Shown here one piece after another: positions 31,574 through 45,700 of a stretch of DNA of 64,000 nt. Position numbers and translations under genes: made by a program. The stretch lies in assembly GCA_946811185.2 (NCBI GenBank), contig OX328101.1, positions 35,076,122 to 35,140,121 of the forward strand, in the 5' to 3' direction. The DNA comes from Hippopus hippopus. Lineage: Eukaryota > Mollusca > Bivalvia > Cardiida > Cardiidae. Each line of letters opens with the position of its first letter. Position 1 is the stretch's first letter. The notes under the pieces were generated by a model. That model saw only the letters and a list, made by a program, of their open reading frames with translations, ran no database searches and was not told where the DNA came from.

Positions 31574-32159
31574 GTCATTTTAGTAATTTATGACGTTAAC
31601 TAGCTCACTTTCTGTTGTCTGGACATGTTTGTAAACAATTGGATACAGTTTCACAGAGAGAAAACTGATTGTATAGCGTGCAATGTCACGTCACGGTGTT
31701 ATTGGACTACGTATATGTCTTTCACGACACGATTGATTCCCTGTGCTACCTGTCGCTTTTGAAAGACATGTTTGTTCCTGCGCTTGAAGAGAAGTCCCTA
31801 CAAGCAAGATGGTGCTAACGCACACACATTTTATACTGCGATAGACTTTTGGTAAGATTCGTTCCGTGATAGGGTAATATCAAGACGATATTCGGGGCAA
31901 AAACTTGCAGAATATTGTTAGCCGTGCACGGTCCTTACCTCAACCCGTGCGACTTCTTCCTTTGGGTTTATTTGAAGTCAAAGGTCTACAGTCCTAAGCC
32001 AGGTAGCACAGACGTGTTTTTAAGAGCATCATATGTGAAATCTATAAGACTGATGTTGGAATGAGTGCCAAAGTGATTGATACTTTCATCGTGCGTATTC
32101 GGCATAGATAGAGAATAAAAGGCCATGACATTGTTAACGTCATAAATTACTAAAATGAC
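31574..32159 (+). mobile_element. Tc1/mariner-like relic with perfect 27-bp terminal inverted repeats
   Basis: 31574-31600 and 32133-32159 are exact reverse complements (GTCATTTTAGTAATTTATGA...). Inside, a decayed transposase is readable: L-K-D-M-F-V-P-A-L-E-E-K near 31760-31800, N-P-C-D-F-F-L-W-V-Y-L-K-S-K-V-Y from 31945, and after a frameshift near 32022 I-D-T-F-I-V-R-I-R-H. These are the C-terminal blocks of mariner/IS630-type DDE transposases. The core has stops and a large 5' deletion. A TA target duplication is not evident directly outside the repeats. Confidence 0.75.
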
Positions 32160-33226
32160 GCCAATTATGAAAAGGTACTTCTGATTTAAACTCTGTATAA
32201 TTTTAGTGCTTAATGTAATGAAAATTGAATGAAATTATCACACAAAAAAACTTACTTATTTTATAAGCATGTCTATGTAGAATAGGAATCGGCCGACTTG
32301 TGACGAGTGGTATAGTAATATCATTTTCAAGATGCTGACACATAAACAAAATGGCAGCCTTTTTTCCGCTATATTCTTTAAACATATTTTATTCTACAGA
32401 AGCATAATATGTATGAACAATACAATATAATACAATCAATTTAGCGCATATAATCCTGCAGAAATGGGTCGGATCAATAATCTTTAGTGTTGTATCCAAA
32501 ATAAACGTGCACACATACTGCTGAACCCAAAAGCACTTCATAAGCTTTTACTTTTTTCACTTTTGTGACAATTTCTTCTACCCGTCTTTTCGCATGTCTG
32601 ACCACTCATTCGTCTGTCCATCTTGTCCGATTCGCGGTCTCTACCGTGTAATCGCTGTACAAGCCACGTTCGTGTTTGGATCCGGCTTTAAAACTTGCAT
32701 ATTATGGTGCCCGTGAGGCGGAGAAGAGTTTTTTTGTAGTTATTGTGACTCGTTACATAAATGTTCTCAACTTCTCACATTTTCATTTTTTTCTTTAACT
32801 TCGACAAAGTATCGTAGACTTTTCTTTTAAGATTTACAGTTAAAAAAAAAAGCCACTTATCCAGATCTCGTTGATATTGGGCATGAGTAACTGTGGCTAT
32901 ACCTTTTTAAGATGCTTTGTTAGACTCGATTCATCAAAAACGTGCCAGTAAACTTGGCTTACTTTTTTTGTCGGTACAAGTGGCTAATAAGACTCTCACC
33001 AGCTACTTGGTAAGACATCGTACTCGTATGATGCAATCATTGATTTTACTCTTCTCGAAAACTGTTTGGAAGAAATCATTCATCTTTTGCACGAATAAAA
33101 GTTTAAAGAATCTCCGTCTGATTTCTTGATGGCATCTTAATCCGTCATGACGGTGTAGGCGTGGCTTACTTTTTTTCTGCATGATGTAAAATTTATTGTG
33201 GGATTTTGGAAAATTGTCTTGTCGTT
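32160..33226. other. Gene-free stretch, no recognisable feature
   Basis: AT-rich, with short A-runs (for example 32841-32850) and no coding or repeat signature that I could place. Confidence 0.35.
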
Positions 33227-33451
33227 TTAAACTTTTACATAAAAAATCGACCTTTTAGAAAGTTGAGGAAGAAGGCTTTGAAAATATCGCCGGTAAAGAA
33301 GAAAATGCTGGTAACCAGAATTTTCTTTTTTGTGGTTATGTTTTATACCGGCTTTGAAAAACAACGTTCATGATTCGAATCACATTTGATACATCTACAA
33401 TTATTTTGAATTTGGGCAATTCTATGATTTTGTCGTCTGGTAAAAAGTTAA
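33227..33451 (-). mobile_element. Family M MITE, reverse copy
   Basis: TTAA at 33227-33230 and 33448-33451; core GAAGAAAATGCTGGTAACCAG followed by AATTTTCTTTTTTG. Confidence 0.7.
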
Positions 33452-33656
33452 GGCACTGTCCAGATTTCATTAAGACATCACATGAATGTATGAAGCCGTG
33501 GATGGCATTTTTACATTCCAAGTAACATCGTCAGAATGGGGATGTTAGATTTCAGTATTCTGCCCATTATGCACTGATTCAAAGTCACTCATACCCGTAT
33601 TCGCCACTCATTCTTCATTTTACTCTCGGTCTTATTTTTAATCTAGAAAGTAAAAC

Positions 33657-33700
33657 AACTTCTGATTGGCTAAACCATTTGGTTTAGCCTGTCAGAAGTT
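33657..33700. repeat. Imperfect hairpin AACTTCTGATTGGCTAAACC / GGTTTAGCC...AGAAGTT
   Basis: Arms of 21 nt with about three mismatches. One arm recurs at about 34222-34262 and 48220-48265, each beside AAGTAAC-like sequence, so it is a dispersed repeat end. Confidence 0.65.
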
Positions 33701-34289
33701 GAGTTACTTTCAAATTGGAAAATTCTGGTGAATAAGACTAAGAATGGTAGGTGAATGTGGACCCTGATGTTTGGACCATGTTTTCAAACCATTAAAAATA
33801 TTTCGCTGTCAATTAAATAAATTCAGTTTTGTTCGAAGTCTAGGAGTATATCATGTCCAAAGCAGCTGAAGATATATTGGTAGAAGGTTAGCTTCAGATG
33901 ACAGACTAGTAGATCCAAGATCAAGTTCTGTGTTCTGTGCATTCTAATCAGACGTCGTCTGCATTTGAAGGCGCCGTTGTCAAGCATCGAGTTAAATACG
34001 ATTTGGGGATGAAAAAAATACCCTGTCTCCAATAATGTTTTCTAAACCATTCCACAGTGTTGTTTCATTTTCATTTGATATTCTGCTATATTCTGGCCTT
34101 TTGAATAATAGAAAGTCCACAATAACTTTCTTGTTTTCATTGAATCCAGGGTCCCAAACCATTTTAATTTGCATTCTTATTATAATTGTCAAGAATTTCA
34201 GAATTTCGAAGAAACGCAACTTCTTATTGTCTAAACCAAATGGTATAGCCAATCAGAACTTGCGTTACTTTCAAAATCTGCAAATAAAT

Positions 34290-34550
34290 GAGCCATGCTC
34301 TGGCAAAAGGGGGCTTAATGCATCGCCGTGATACATGATACCGGCTCAATTCATCACATAATTATAGATCCATAATAGCCACTTTTTAAATAACCGACTT
34401 AATCATGAGGTAGTCTGGTCCTTTGACAAACAGAAAATTGACCAATAGCGAAAAGTTCCGACCCAGGTCAGCCTGCGTGGACTGCGCAGGCTGATTTGGG
34501 TCGATACTTTTCGCAGATTCATTAAGCCCCCTTTTCACAGAGCACGGCTC
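34290..34550. mobile_element. MITE with 31-bp terminal inverted repeats
   Basis: 34290-34320 (GAGCCATGCTCTG...AAAAGGGGGC) and 34520-34550 are inverted with three mismatches; flanked by AAAT on both sides (34286-34289, 34551-34554). A partial copy lies at 58008-58140 in intron 7 of the IAP gene. Confidence 0.8.
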
Positions 34551-34800
34551 AAATGTAAGTAAATTTAGATAGAACGTACGCTTTTTCCCAAGTAACAAGA
34601 AGTTAATGTTAAAAGAAAACTTAGTTTCGACCATAGATCAAATTCGGAGAGTAAATAAATATGCGTTATATAGCCAAACATCAATCGAATATTTTTGCTG
34701 TGCTCTCTGCATTGTGCTTCAAATCTCCGTGTTTAAGTAGTTTATTCCTATTCCTTATACCGCGGCAGTAATCCTATTGTCGTCATGTTTTAAATTCCAG

Positions 34801-35887
34801 ACGAAATACTTACTCGAATCGGGACAGTTCTTAACGAAGAAAACAGATATTATAAGACGGAAGAGAAACAGTGGTATCTATCCGATGGAATCCCAGTTAA
34901 AGAAATTTGATCAGCGTTCTTCCTATATGCGTTCTTATCGACAAGAAATAAGTAGATGTTCGAAGCCCATTACAGTAAATAGTCAGAGACACTACAAAAA
35001 GAGATACTGTTTTTGCCGATGTTCGGATATAAAATATTTATATAACTCAGACAGTTATATAATTTTTTGTTTACCCGAAGAAGCTGTAAATCGTTTTATC
35101 GAGTGTCATGATAAACTTGATGTAAACAAGATAGATCCATCATTAGGTACTGTCTTGCACTGTTTTCACTTTGAGCGAGAAAGCAAACGTGTTGTGTGTA
35201 TAAAAACCCTTATTGGCAGTTCTTCACGACCTTTGCTAGAAAGAAAACCTCGTTTTCTTGAAATGGATAAAACGGCCAAGGGCGTGGAGTCGATACTAAA
35301 TTATGTTGAAAACGATATCACGATTTCTTTGAAATCAGAAGGTGGTTACACAAATTCGAAACTGTTCAACGTTCCACTGGTAACACAGACAACACTACAT
35401 GACACCGGTCATACGTGTTTGTTTAGTTCGTTCTGTATTATGCCACTTGATAACGTGTTAGATGACTGCTCTGCAAAGTCCAAAAAGAAATGTCTGGATT
35501 TCGATCAGAACAACAATGTTGTTAATTATCCAAAAGTTAAAAAAAGTGAGACAGATGGAATAATATTTCCACCATTAAAAGCAGAACTTTGTCAGCTAGA
35601 GCATAAGGACGAGCTACATAAAGTACGAACAGACCTGAAAGAAATAGTGCAACAAACCGAAAACTACGAGTGTCGTGGAGATTGCCATAATTTGGGGTCA
35701 CATGTCACACCAGAAGTGACGAGCTCTGCGTTAGATTTTGAAACAGATGGCCCCGTATCTGTAAGTAGCTCTCCAAGACACCCGGAATACAGAGACAAAA
35801 ATGATAGATTGATTTCCTTTACAACCTGGCGACACCAGCGTGTGCAGGATCCACACAGATTAACCAACTACGGGTTCTTCTATACAG
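34801..35887 (+). CDS. IAP exon 1 (as visible): unrecognised N-terminal region and first half of BIR1
   Basis: Open throughout. The ~296 residues before the BIR contain C-F-C-R-C, F-C-L-P-E-E-A-V and H-C-F-H-F-E-R-E blocks and a Lys-rich C-terminal half, with no domain I recognise. BIR1 begins P-R-H-P-E-Y and runs to N-Y-G-F-F-Y-T-G at the donor (35888). First in-frame ATG 34885; the frame upstream is open to a TTG at 34777. Confidence 0.8.
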
Positions 35888-38800
35888 GTAATATGATACC
35901 CTATTGCAGGGCTCACTAAGCATGATTTTTTCGAAGCCGGCTGCATTAATTGATGACAAGAGAAATAAATCGTATTAATTATAGCTTTACCAAGGGAGAC
36001 AGTTTTACATTCGTCCATATTGATAGCATTTGCTTGCAAGCGGTATATCAAATGTGGATCAAATGATAGGCTTTGTCTTTGTCTTTGAAAAAGTAGAAAA
36101 CACTGTGGGAAAAGGGGAAAGTAGTGGTTACCAGCATTTTCTCCTTTTTCGACATAGTTTTCATAAGCTTCGTGCCTCATGGACGTGGAATACGTGATTG
36201 TTTGGTTACGGGATATGCCTAATAGAAATGTTGAAGCTTTGCAACTAATTTCCATGGCAAGTGGCCAATGCGATCAATCACAAATAACAGAACAAGATCT
36301 TGCATTCATGGTGCATTTTATGTTGAAGACCATAAGCTTACAAGGATGGAGTACACAGGTTGTCAGACAATAACGTCATCGTTCGCAATGTTTATAGGTG
36401 TTCTTTCTATGATTCCTACTTGACACAAGCCATATAAAGAGAATCCGCCTTTTAACCTTTTACCAGACCTGAGACGGCATAATTTTAGACCCTTACTTAT
36501 GAAAATGCATTCGCCGATGATAAATTAGATGTAGGTTAAACATATGTATTTGTCTTTGAAGGGTAGAAAACATTAACATTAGAAAAGGAGAAAATGCTGG
36601 GTATAACATTTTTTTTCTTTTCTACAATGTTTTCAAAAACCCTCTTCCTCAAGGTTATTCAAACGGAACATGCTGGTAAAGGTTTAAGGTTAATGCATAG
36701 AAAAGAGCAGATGCCTTATTCAACACCATTTCATTGAAAGACTAAATGGTTTCTCTGATACAGGACAAGGGGACTTGGTCCGATGTTTTTACTGTGGCCT
36801 GGGTTTAAAAGACTTTATTGCTAGTGACGATGCTTTGTTGGAACACGTCAGATATTCCAACTGGTGTCCATATTTACTGGAGCTCCTCGGCCAAAAGGTA
36901 TTGGACGACTTCAAGGTAAATACGGAATATTATGATGTTACTTTTCTGGGGCTTGTAGTTAACCCTTATCCTGCTAAATAACTAACATGAAACTTTAAAG
37001 CCGATGGTGAAAAACCCAAATTTTGCTATTTCAAAGGTATTTTTGAGAGAAAGATATCTCCTTATCGGACAGTGTAGATCCAAGATCAGACTGCACGTTC
37101 TGTGCAGTCTGATCTTGATCTACACTGTCCGCAAAAGGTCAGTGAATCGCGCTGAGCAGCCTAAGGATTAATTTACAAGTTCTTACTTTTTACTAACTAT
37201 AGTTATCACTCCTAATATTGTTTCCTGGAAACCTTAACCAGCACTCGCGCCGTGATGTGGATAGTTCCACAAGTTGATAGTATCATCACAGTATTCGAAA
37301 CCAGAACCTCTGATGTGAGAGGCCGACGCTCTACCCATACAACAGTGTCTTCAACAGTTTGTTTCAAGTTTATGTTTGTTTCGAGCTTCGGGAGAAAATT
37401 TCATATCTTGCGACACTGAAGCCTGCAACTGTTATATCCCTGTTATTCACAAGGAACTACAAAAAAATATCAAAGGCATTCACTGACCTATAATGTATAG
37501 ACGTATTTAACTGAAATATCCTCGCCGGAAGCTCAGCGATGAATGAATTAAACGAATAAACTTCATCCATTCAGCTATATTAGGCTTGCCCAAGACAGAG
37601 ACATGCGTCTACTCTTTACCGCAGGACAAAATTTATCCAAAATCAAAACATTTGCAGGCGACAGATTAGACTTGGCTTAAGTGATGAGAGTTGTCATTGA
37701 TAGGGAGAACGAATTTACTGGAAAGGGAGAAAATGTTGGCAACCAGCATTTTGTCCCTTGTCCACAATGTTTTAAAAAACTGTCTTTTTCAGGGTGGTTA
37801 AAGGACGGGTTTAATCGAGAAAGGTTTGGTTCTAAAATCTTGTATCACATTTTCAGGCTAAAGTGAAAGAAGAATCAGTGCGCCAAGAACAACAACCTAG
37901 AACTTCAGATCTGGGTAAGTTTGCACGTACATGTAATTATCATAGGATTTTTTTTCGATCATAATTTTCTTGAACCATCATGGCATATGCATATCTCCTC
38001 ATCAAATGTCAGTAATAATTGATCACTTTGTTTGACAGATTATCTACAACTTTGAGAGGGAAGAAATGGCAAGATCCCTCGAGGTTTCAACAGAGGCACT
38101 GGTATTTGTATAAAAATACATTGGGTTGGTTCATATTTTTGCTTTAATTGAATTTACAGCAATATTCAGAATCTTTTGCACACATTACAGGCATGTCAAA
38201 GAGTGTTTTAGCGACCTCTTTAAGTCGGAGCACGCCGAGATGCAGGCATCCTGAATACCAGACTATTGGTGTTAGATTGGCGTCTTTCAGTGGATGGCCC
38301 AGAGAACTCTCTCAAACACCGCAAAAACTTGCTGAAGCTGGATTTTACTATACTGGTAGATTCTCTATTGTTTTGAAATTCGCTACATTTTTCAACCTGT
38401 CGATAGGTATATTTGGACACCATGGTAAATAAAACAAAGAATGCTACCTAGAACGGCCTGAAATTAACCATTCAATTTAGGTATGAGGGCCGACACCCTT
38501 CAATTAATATCAACCACTACATTGTATCTACTCCTCAAATTAGACCAATTATTACAATTTTAAACATCGTCTCTCGAGTATTTGGATGTCGAAACCCGTA
38601 GGCATTAGAATTAGGCTTTTAGAGTTACAGTTGACATACATATTACCAGATAATGATTTATGACTGTCCTGTTTGTTATTGAGCCTGTTATGTACGGAAA
38701 ATTATATTGTAGTTACTTTCCTTGCGCTTGTATTTGCCACGAACTGCGGGGAAAATTTAATATGTTGCGGACCTGTGACCTGTCTCGCAAGATGTCAAAA

Positions 38801-39735
38801 TTTTTTTGTGCAGCGAGAAGCAAATACAAGCGCAAGGACAGTACAAACAGAATAACATTCCTTTCATTCTTGTATTGCAATTTTGAAAGTTACATTTTTC
38901 GAAAGCGGTAAGAAATTGAGAACAAATACTTGTTTAATGTGTGAAAACCGTGCTTTATGAATGGCGGATGAAAATTATAGCGCAAAGTTTTGACCTTTCA
39001 GGTCAGAAACCAAGCCGAAAGTTGTCCGCAAGCAGATTACCTCACTGTGCTATATTTAGAGCCGTATCTGACACTGTTAATCTACAGATCTTTTTTCGTC
39101 GTGTCCGATTTTTAGCGGATTTGCTATATAGCAAATCCGCTTACTGTGATCGTTTTGACCGGAACCAAATACATCATGCGTAACGACGCATGCGCGCTCA
39201 CTTTCAGTTTTGCATGGCTGGCATGGGACGAACAACCCAGATCTACAAATGATATTCAGCTCTAACCCTGAACAAATCATACAAATAAGGTTTCATTTCT
39301 TTATCGAAATTTCGTCAAAACTAAAACATTTGTCAGTTTGAAATACTATAAAGACCTAAACAAAGTTTGTTCTATTTTTTTAATATGGCCGTATGCGTAT
39401 GAACATTGTTTACACAGACTGCCCTCGTTTTGATTCAAGAAACGTTCATTCATAGCTTGTATCGTTCGCTGCCAAAATAAACAATGAGATTAAGCAGTAT
39501 TTTCTCAATAAAATTACATTTTCAACCATAGTATTATATCAGATATCGTTAACTGTTCAGACAGCTAGCTAGAATTTGGCCATAAATAATTTAAAGCCCT
39601 TTCGAAAACGAATACACAGTACCCATAAAGTTGACTCGGCACCTTGTTACTGCCCTATAACGCTATCGATGAATTTCCGAATTGTTTGAAACATTTCTTC
39701 GAAACGTTTGAAGGAATGGAGATCGTGCAATCTAT

Positions 39736-39772
<37 letters not shown>

Positions 39773-42700
39773 GTTTGATTTATGCAAGACTGTGTTGGTT
39801 AAGCTTCCAAGATTTCTCTCTAGTTATCGAAGGGTCATTAAGAAATACTTCATTTACAAACAAACGGCCCCGATCAAGTACGAACCCGAGACATGAATTT
39901 ATACTGAGGATTTTTGTTGAGAAATCTTGTCCTTCTCAGTGAACTAGACATCCACTAACTTGAAGCCTCAGAGACTCAAACAAGCTCACTATTTGTCTTC
40001 AAGGTGTAGAAATCCATTTATACTCCTTCTGATACATTGAATTTTATTTTGTTAGGTTTCATGCAACAAAAAAGAATGCAGAATTTGCAGATAGATTTAT
40101 GATAAAGGATCCACAGGAATGCATCTATACGTCTTTCTATTTAGACATGTACATTTAAATTCTTTGATATATTTTTGATGCTTGGAAATAGAAGTGCATG
40201 TACAGAGCAAGTTGAACGTATTTGTACTTTACTCATAGAGTAAATTTTTATGATGAACTGCTGCTGCTGCTCAACCCATATTTAAGACGGTGACTGTGTT
40301 TTATGAAAACAGCAAGTAATTCAAACCTTAGAATGAAAGTATGCCTATAGTTTTTAAAGTTTTATGGAGGGACATAATTCTTTTAACCATTAGGCTAAGT
40401 GCTACTCAAGGACCTTTTGCAGACAGTGATGATTAAGATCAGATTGCACAGAAAATGCAGTCTGATCTTCAATCTATACTGCCCGGTATTTTTCCCTAAA
40501 AATAACTTTAAAATAGCAATAATTGGAAATATACATTCGACTTGAAAGTTTCATTTTGTTTATGAAAAGCTTACTTTTTACTTTGCATGGCAATTAACTT
40601 GTCACACTGAGTGTGATCTTGATCCATTCTGGCTACTAAAGTACCTTCAGCTTTACCAAGGGCAGGGATTTACACATATGAAAAAAAGAAAAAAGGACTA
40701 TGTTCTGCCAGGTGATGAGTGATGATTTCAATTCTTTTCTTTAGACCATGAAAATGGATTCACTCAAAGTTGCATTGGATGTAATGAATAACCTTTTTAC
40801 CAGTGTAAATATTGAATTTCAAGTATCTCATAATGCCACATCAGGTATTTTTTGCACATGTCCCTGCAATTGTTCAGTAATTTAGTATGTAAGGTTGGCA
40901 AAAAGCAGCTTAATATAAGTATTGAGTAGGCCGGCTGTTTTACAAGCGGTCAATACTGGTCACAAGTGGTCGATTGGTGGTCGATTGAAGTGGTTGATTG
41001 GGATGATTTAATCACTGGCTTACATACCCGTCTGGTTTCTAAATTAATATTAAAAGCTCTCCTCTTACACCCTGTACATGAAGTTTATATTATCATCAGT
41101 ATCATAGTTTTTATCAATAACGTCATTTTTTATTTGATCATAATTCAAAAGACACTATTGCTGGTCAACTGAAGAGGTTGTTGGATTGACTTTCCTTATT
41201 GAACTTACATAGATGTCGGTTCTTTTCAACCAAATAATTTTTATCTATCATCATTCCTTACAGAGAATGTAGATAATGTTTATATTTCTACACACACTCT
41301 CTCTCTCTCTTTCTCCACAAACACATTTAAATTTTAAAATTATAGATAATTTAACATAGTCTATGGTCATAAAAGTTCAATGGTAGATCTAGCATCATTA
41401 AGCAGCCAATATATAATTTTCAAGTAAAATTGCAGAAAAAACTGTCACACATAGGCAAACATGTGAAATATACCTGTCATTAATCTATAGACATATTGAG
41501 GTACACATGAAGAAGGCTCTAACTGATTAAATAAACAATGGTTAAGGATACATTAATCTATTTGAAGTATATTTAAGTGTCTACTTACACCTTTAAATTG
41601 CTGTCAAAACACATTGAATTGTGTAGAAGTTGCCTCTTTCTAACCCTGCGGGTGTGGCTTAAATCAATTACCAAAGGGACAAATCATGTGTCCCTATTTG
41701 GGGTATTATACTTGACACCAGGCTTTATTCCTAAAGTGTGAAACATTGACTTATATGCAATCATGATAATATCTTGTCATCAAGCAATTACGTAAGGTGT
41801 GCAACATGAAACCTGGGGACCTTATTTGGAACTTCTACACAGTTTTGGAAAAGTTGCAATGGCCAGCTGATGAGTACCCTTTGCATGGACAAAACAGTTT
41901 TTCCACTCAAGTCAACTCTTGCATATTGATGAATCCAACACAAATCATCCACTAAATAGCATAACTGTCCTGTTAAACCTCATCTGACCATTAAAGTTTC
42001 AAAATGACCACTACAAATATTCAATCGACCACTATTGACCACTTTTGGAGTATTGACCGGGGCGGTTTTAACCGGTTAAAACTGCCGCTTAAAACTGCCC
42101 CTGGTTTCGACTGCTCAACTTTGGTAGTATGACTAAAATTCACAAAGACAAGGCTCAAAACTTCAAAAAGAAAACTTGATCGATTTAGACACTGCAGAGA
42201 ACCAGCCAAGCCCCAGTAAAACCAGAGAGGTACACAAATAAATAAGCTGTTGTCACTGTAAGACTGAAACAGTGTTGAAACTAATGTAACCACCAAAAAT
42301 CAGTCATCCATCAAATTATTTTTGAAGGTAGTTACAATCAATTTCATGTTTTGTGGCACTGTATGAGTTGACCTTACTTTTCCTTTGTAAAATCATTATT
42401 TTCTTGACTTGTTTCTTTATGAAGATACTGGTAAATTTTCAGTTATGTAATAGAATGAAGGTACATTCAATATTCATGAATTACAGATGGCCTAAATCTT
42501 AGAAAATACAAAACACACCACTTAGTTTTCACCTTTCAGACTGTTACATAACAATTTTGAGTTCAGGAATGAAACCAAGAACATTCTTTTGAAAGGAAAG
42601 AAGAAATCATTGTACCTGAACAATCAAATTATTGTTTCTTGTATGATTTTGTATTTCAGTTTGAAATCAATAGTTTGAAGTTGTGTAGTAATTAGGAAGA

Positions 42701-45700
42701 ACCCCTGAAGGGATTCCTAGGTGTTAGAGTTTTGGAAAGGACAACGTGCTTTCAGTAAGAACTGACATACAAAATACCACTGTTTCTATTTCCCTGAGAG
42801 TACCCCTGTGTTGTTTTTTCTTAACTAAACCGTTTCAAAACAATGCATGCTTTATACCTCAGAATGAGGACAGTTTCTATGCTATGTAACAAGAGTAGAA
42901 AAAGATCAGACTGCCTAACATAGTAAAATTCTATTCTTATAGGCACACTATTTTAGATTTGAATTGTTTACACTCTATATAATTATACCAACTATATAAA
43001 AGTTTAGAAAATGTTGTGTTTATAGCCTGACTAGATTTGTAAAATGCTGTTGTAAAAATCAAAACCTTCATATCTGAGTACAGAAGTTTCAATATTTCAA
43101 AAGAGTCTCTCATAATGATGAATAATGATGATTTTAGAAATGCTTAAAATGCTATAAAAAAAAAAGAAAAAAAAAAAGAAAAATATAGTCATCATGTTTA
43201 GTGTAGCTATGTAAGCTCACATGTTTACAAACCCTAGGGTGAGCTGTTAATATTTTCAATCTTGTTTAAAGCAAAGTCTCAGACAAAAACCACCTTCACT
43301 GATTCTTCTGAAAACCCTTGATTTATAGTTTAGCTAAAATTGCTAAATAAACCTCAGCCAATTGGATAAGCTGTTTCAAAATTTTTTCTGAACATCCTTC
43401 ATAATGGGATAATATAGCCAGACTTACCTAAGTTAAAACACATTGTATCCTTTATGGTGTTATGGGATGGGGAAAAACTACTTTAGTAAGAATGAAAATT
43501 GAAAAACCTGTAGGTCTACCAATGTTTTCAAAAACTTAAGAGCCACATTTTGTGTGGCTGAAGGAAATGTTAGATTAAGGTTAACCTTGCAGGCCAATTT
43601 TAGATCATTTGATTAATTGAATGGTGTTTAATGTCACTTTCAACACTATTTCAGTCATATACCTGCTACAGCTAGCTTATTTATGTATGTTTTTAGGGGG
43701 TTTTAGCAGTACTAGGTTAGGGCTTTGAAGTGTCTTGCCTAAGGGCACTCTCAGAAAACCATGTTGCTTCCAGTGAGGCTAGAACCTAGGCCATCAGGTA
43801 ACAAGTCCTACACTTTACTGGTGAGCCATGCAGGACCCCATATCCATATTTAGAGGGGAGTTAATTTTTGTAAGATTGTTCAGACTAGTCTATGTCCACC
43901 ATCTATGCATAAGTTACTTTTTGTTTTTTAAATTAAAACTGGTAATCAAATGGATGCCATTTCATTATTCATTCCTTCCCCATATGACAAGTTTTAGGCA
44001 CTTTAAATGCATCTGCAGACAACAGTTCAGAAATTGATACAAATGAACTGAAGTTCACTCATATGATTGAAAACACTGTTGGAACAGGAGAAAATACTGT
44101 TTACCAGAATTTTGTCTTTGTCCCATAATGCTTTCAATTGCCTATTTCCTTCAGGATTATTAACACGGAGTGTTTGGTATTTACCAAATAAACCAAAAAA
44201 TCAAAATTTTCTCCAGATCCAGTTGTCAGATACCATGACCTGAAATGGATATGTTGTATACTGGTCTATCCCACAGATTAATGTAAATGTATAGCTTGTG
44301 TTTTTATAAGGGGACACTTATACTGTCTTGCTGTAGAGCTAGCTTTTGTAGCAATGTGGTAGAGCTTTCGCCTTGGGACCTGAAGGTTCTGGGTTCAATC
44401 CTAGCCTTGGAAGGCTATTTAACAGAACTGTTACAAATACATATAATCAGTATTCGTAATACCTTATGGTTTGTCCAAACAAGACCTATATTTGACCCTT
44501 TAATTTTGAATTTTGTGTCATGCAAAGTTAAATAGGGAGATTTTTTTTGAGGACTTTTCTTTTTTTAGCCCTTTACACGATAGATCCCATGTTTTATGAG
44601 TCCTGTGTAAAAGGGCTTATTAAAACATTGTTGGAAAACAAGACATCAGTATTTCTTTTCTTTTATCCTAGAATTTTTTGTGCCCTATACAAATACAAAC
44701 CACATAATCTGAGCCATGTTTCTTGAATTGTTTGTTAATGCTCTAAATATGGAGCTATTTAGTTTTTATATCAAAAATCATTTTTTTTAAGGCCAATAAA
44801 TACTACCAGATATATATTTCTTTTAATATAAAGTGTATGGTTAAATTCAGTAAATGATGCAATTTTGGGCGTTTGATAGTGAAAATGTACTTTAGCAATA
44901 GGTAACCCTGTTTATTTTTATCACATCAGTTATAACGTCTTGATACTTATTTGAATATGAGTCAGTGTCGACGATGCATGTTATTGATTAAACCATTCTC
45001 ACAAGGTTTTCCAAAACTGTGGCATGAAATCTAATAATAACCATTGAGGCTATGTAGCCTATTAAGGAAATACCAATTAAGATTTTTTTTTTTTCTTAAT
45101 CTTAGCTTTCTTCTGTAGTAATGATTTTCCAGCCATGATTCAGAAGTCATTCTTAGCTCACCTAAGCACGACGTGCTCATGGTGAGCTATTGTGATCGTG
45201 CTGTGTCCGGCGTCCGGCGTGCGTCGTCCGTCGTCCGTCGTCAACTTTTTACCTTGTGTACGCTCTAGAGGCCATATTTTCAATCCGATACTCATGAAAC
45301 TTGGTCAGAATGTTTGCCTTGATGATATCTCGGACGAGTTCGAAAATGGGTCACGTCGGGTCAAAAACTAGGTCACTAGGTCAAATCTTAGAAAAACCTT
45401 GTGTACGCTCTAGAGGCCACATTTTCCATCCGATACTCATAAAACTTGGTCAGAATGTTTGCCTTGTTGATATCTCGGACGAGTTCGAAAATGGGTCATG
45501 TCGGATCAAAAACTAGGTCACTAGGTCAAATCTTAGAAAAACATTGTGTACGCTCTAGAGGCCACATTTTCAGTCCGATACTCATGACACTTGGTTAGAA
45601 TGTTTGCCTTGATTATATCTCCGACAAGTTCGAAAATGGGTCATGTCGGGTCAAAAGCTAGGTCACTAGGTCAAATCTTAGAAAAACCTTGTGTACGCTC

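Noticed and set aside
35860..36255. 131-aa minus-strand frame overlapping IAP exon 1 and intron 1
   Set aside because: It overlaps the BIR exon antisense and a family M MITE; no domain is visible.
37255..37345. Possible tRNA gene on the minus strand
   Set aside because: Boxes A and B are good, but acceptor and anticodon stems do not form; it fits a SINE head.
38160..38190. Acceptor at 38159 for IAP exon 4
   Set aside because: It would put the BIR2 in the wrong frame relative to exon 3; the acceptor at 38190 keeps phase.
40256..40275. Short GCT/CTG triplet run
   Set aside because: Only four units and interrupted in copy 2; not a notable microsatellite.
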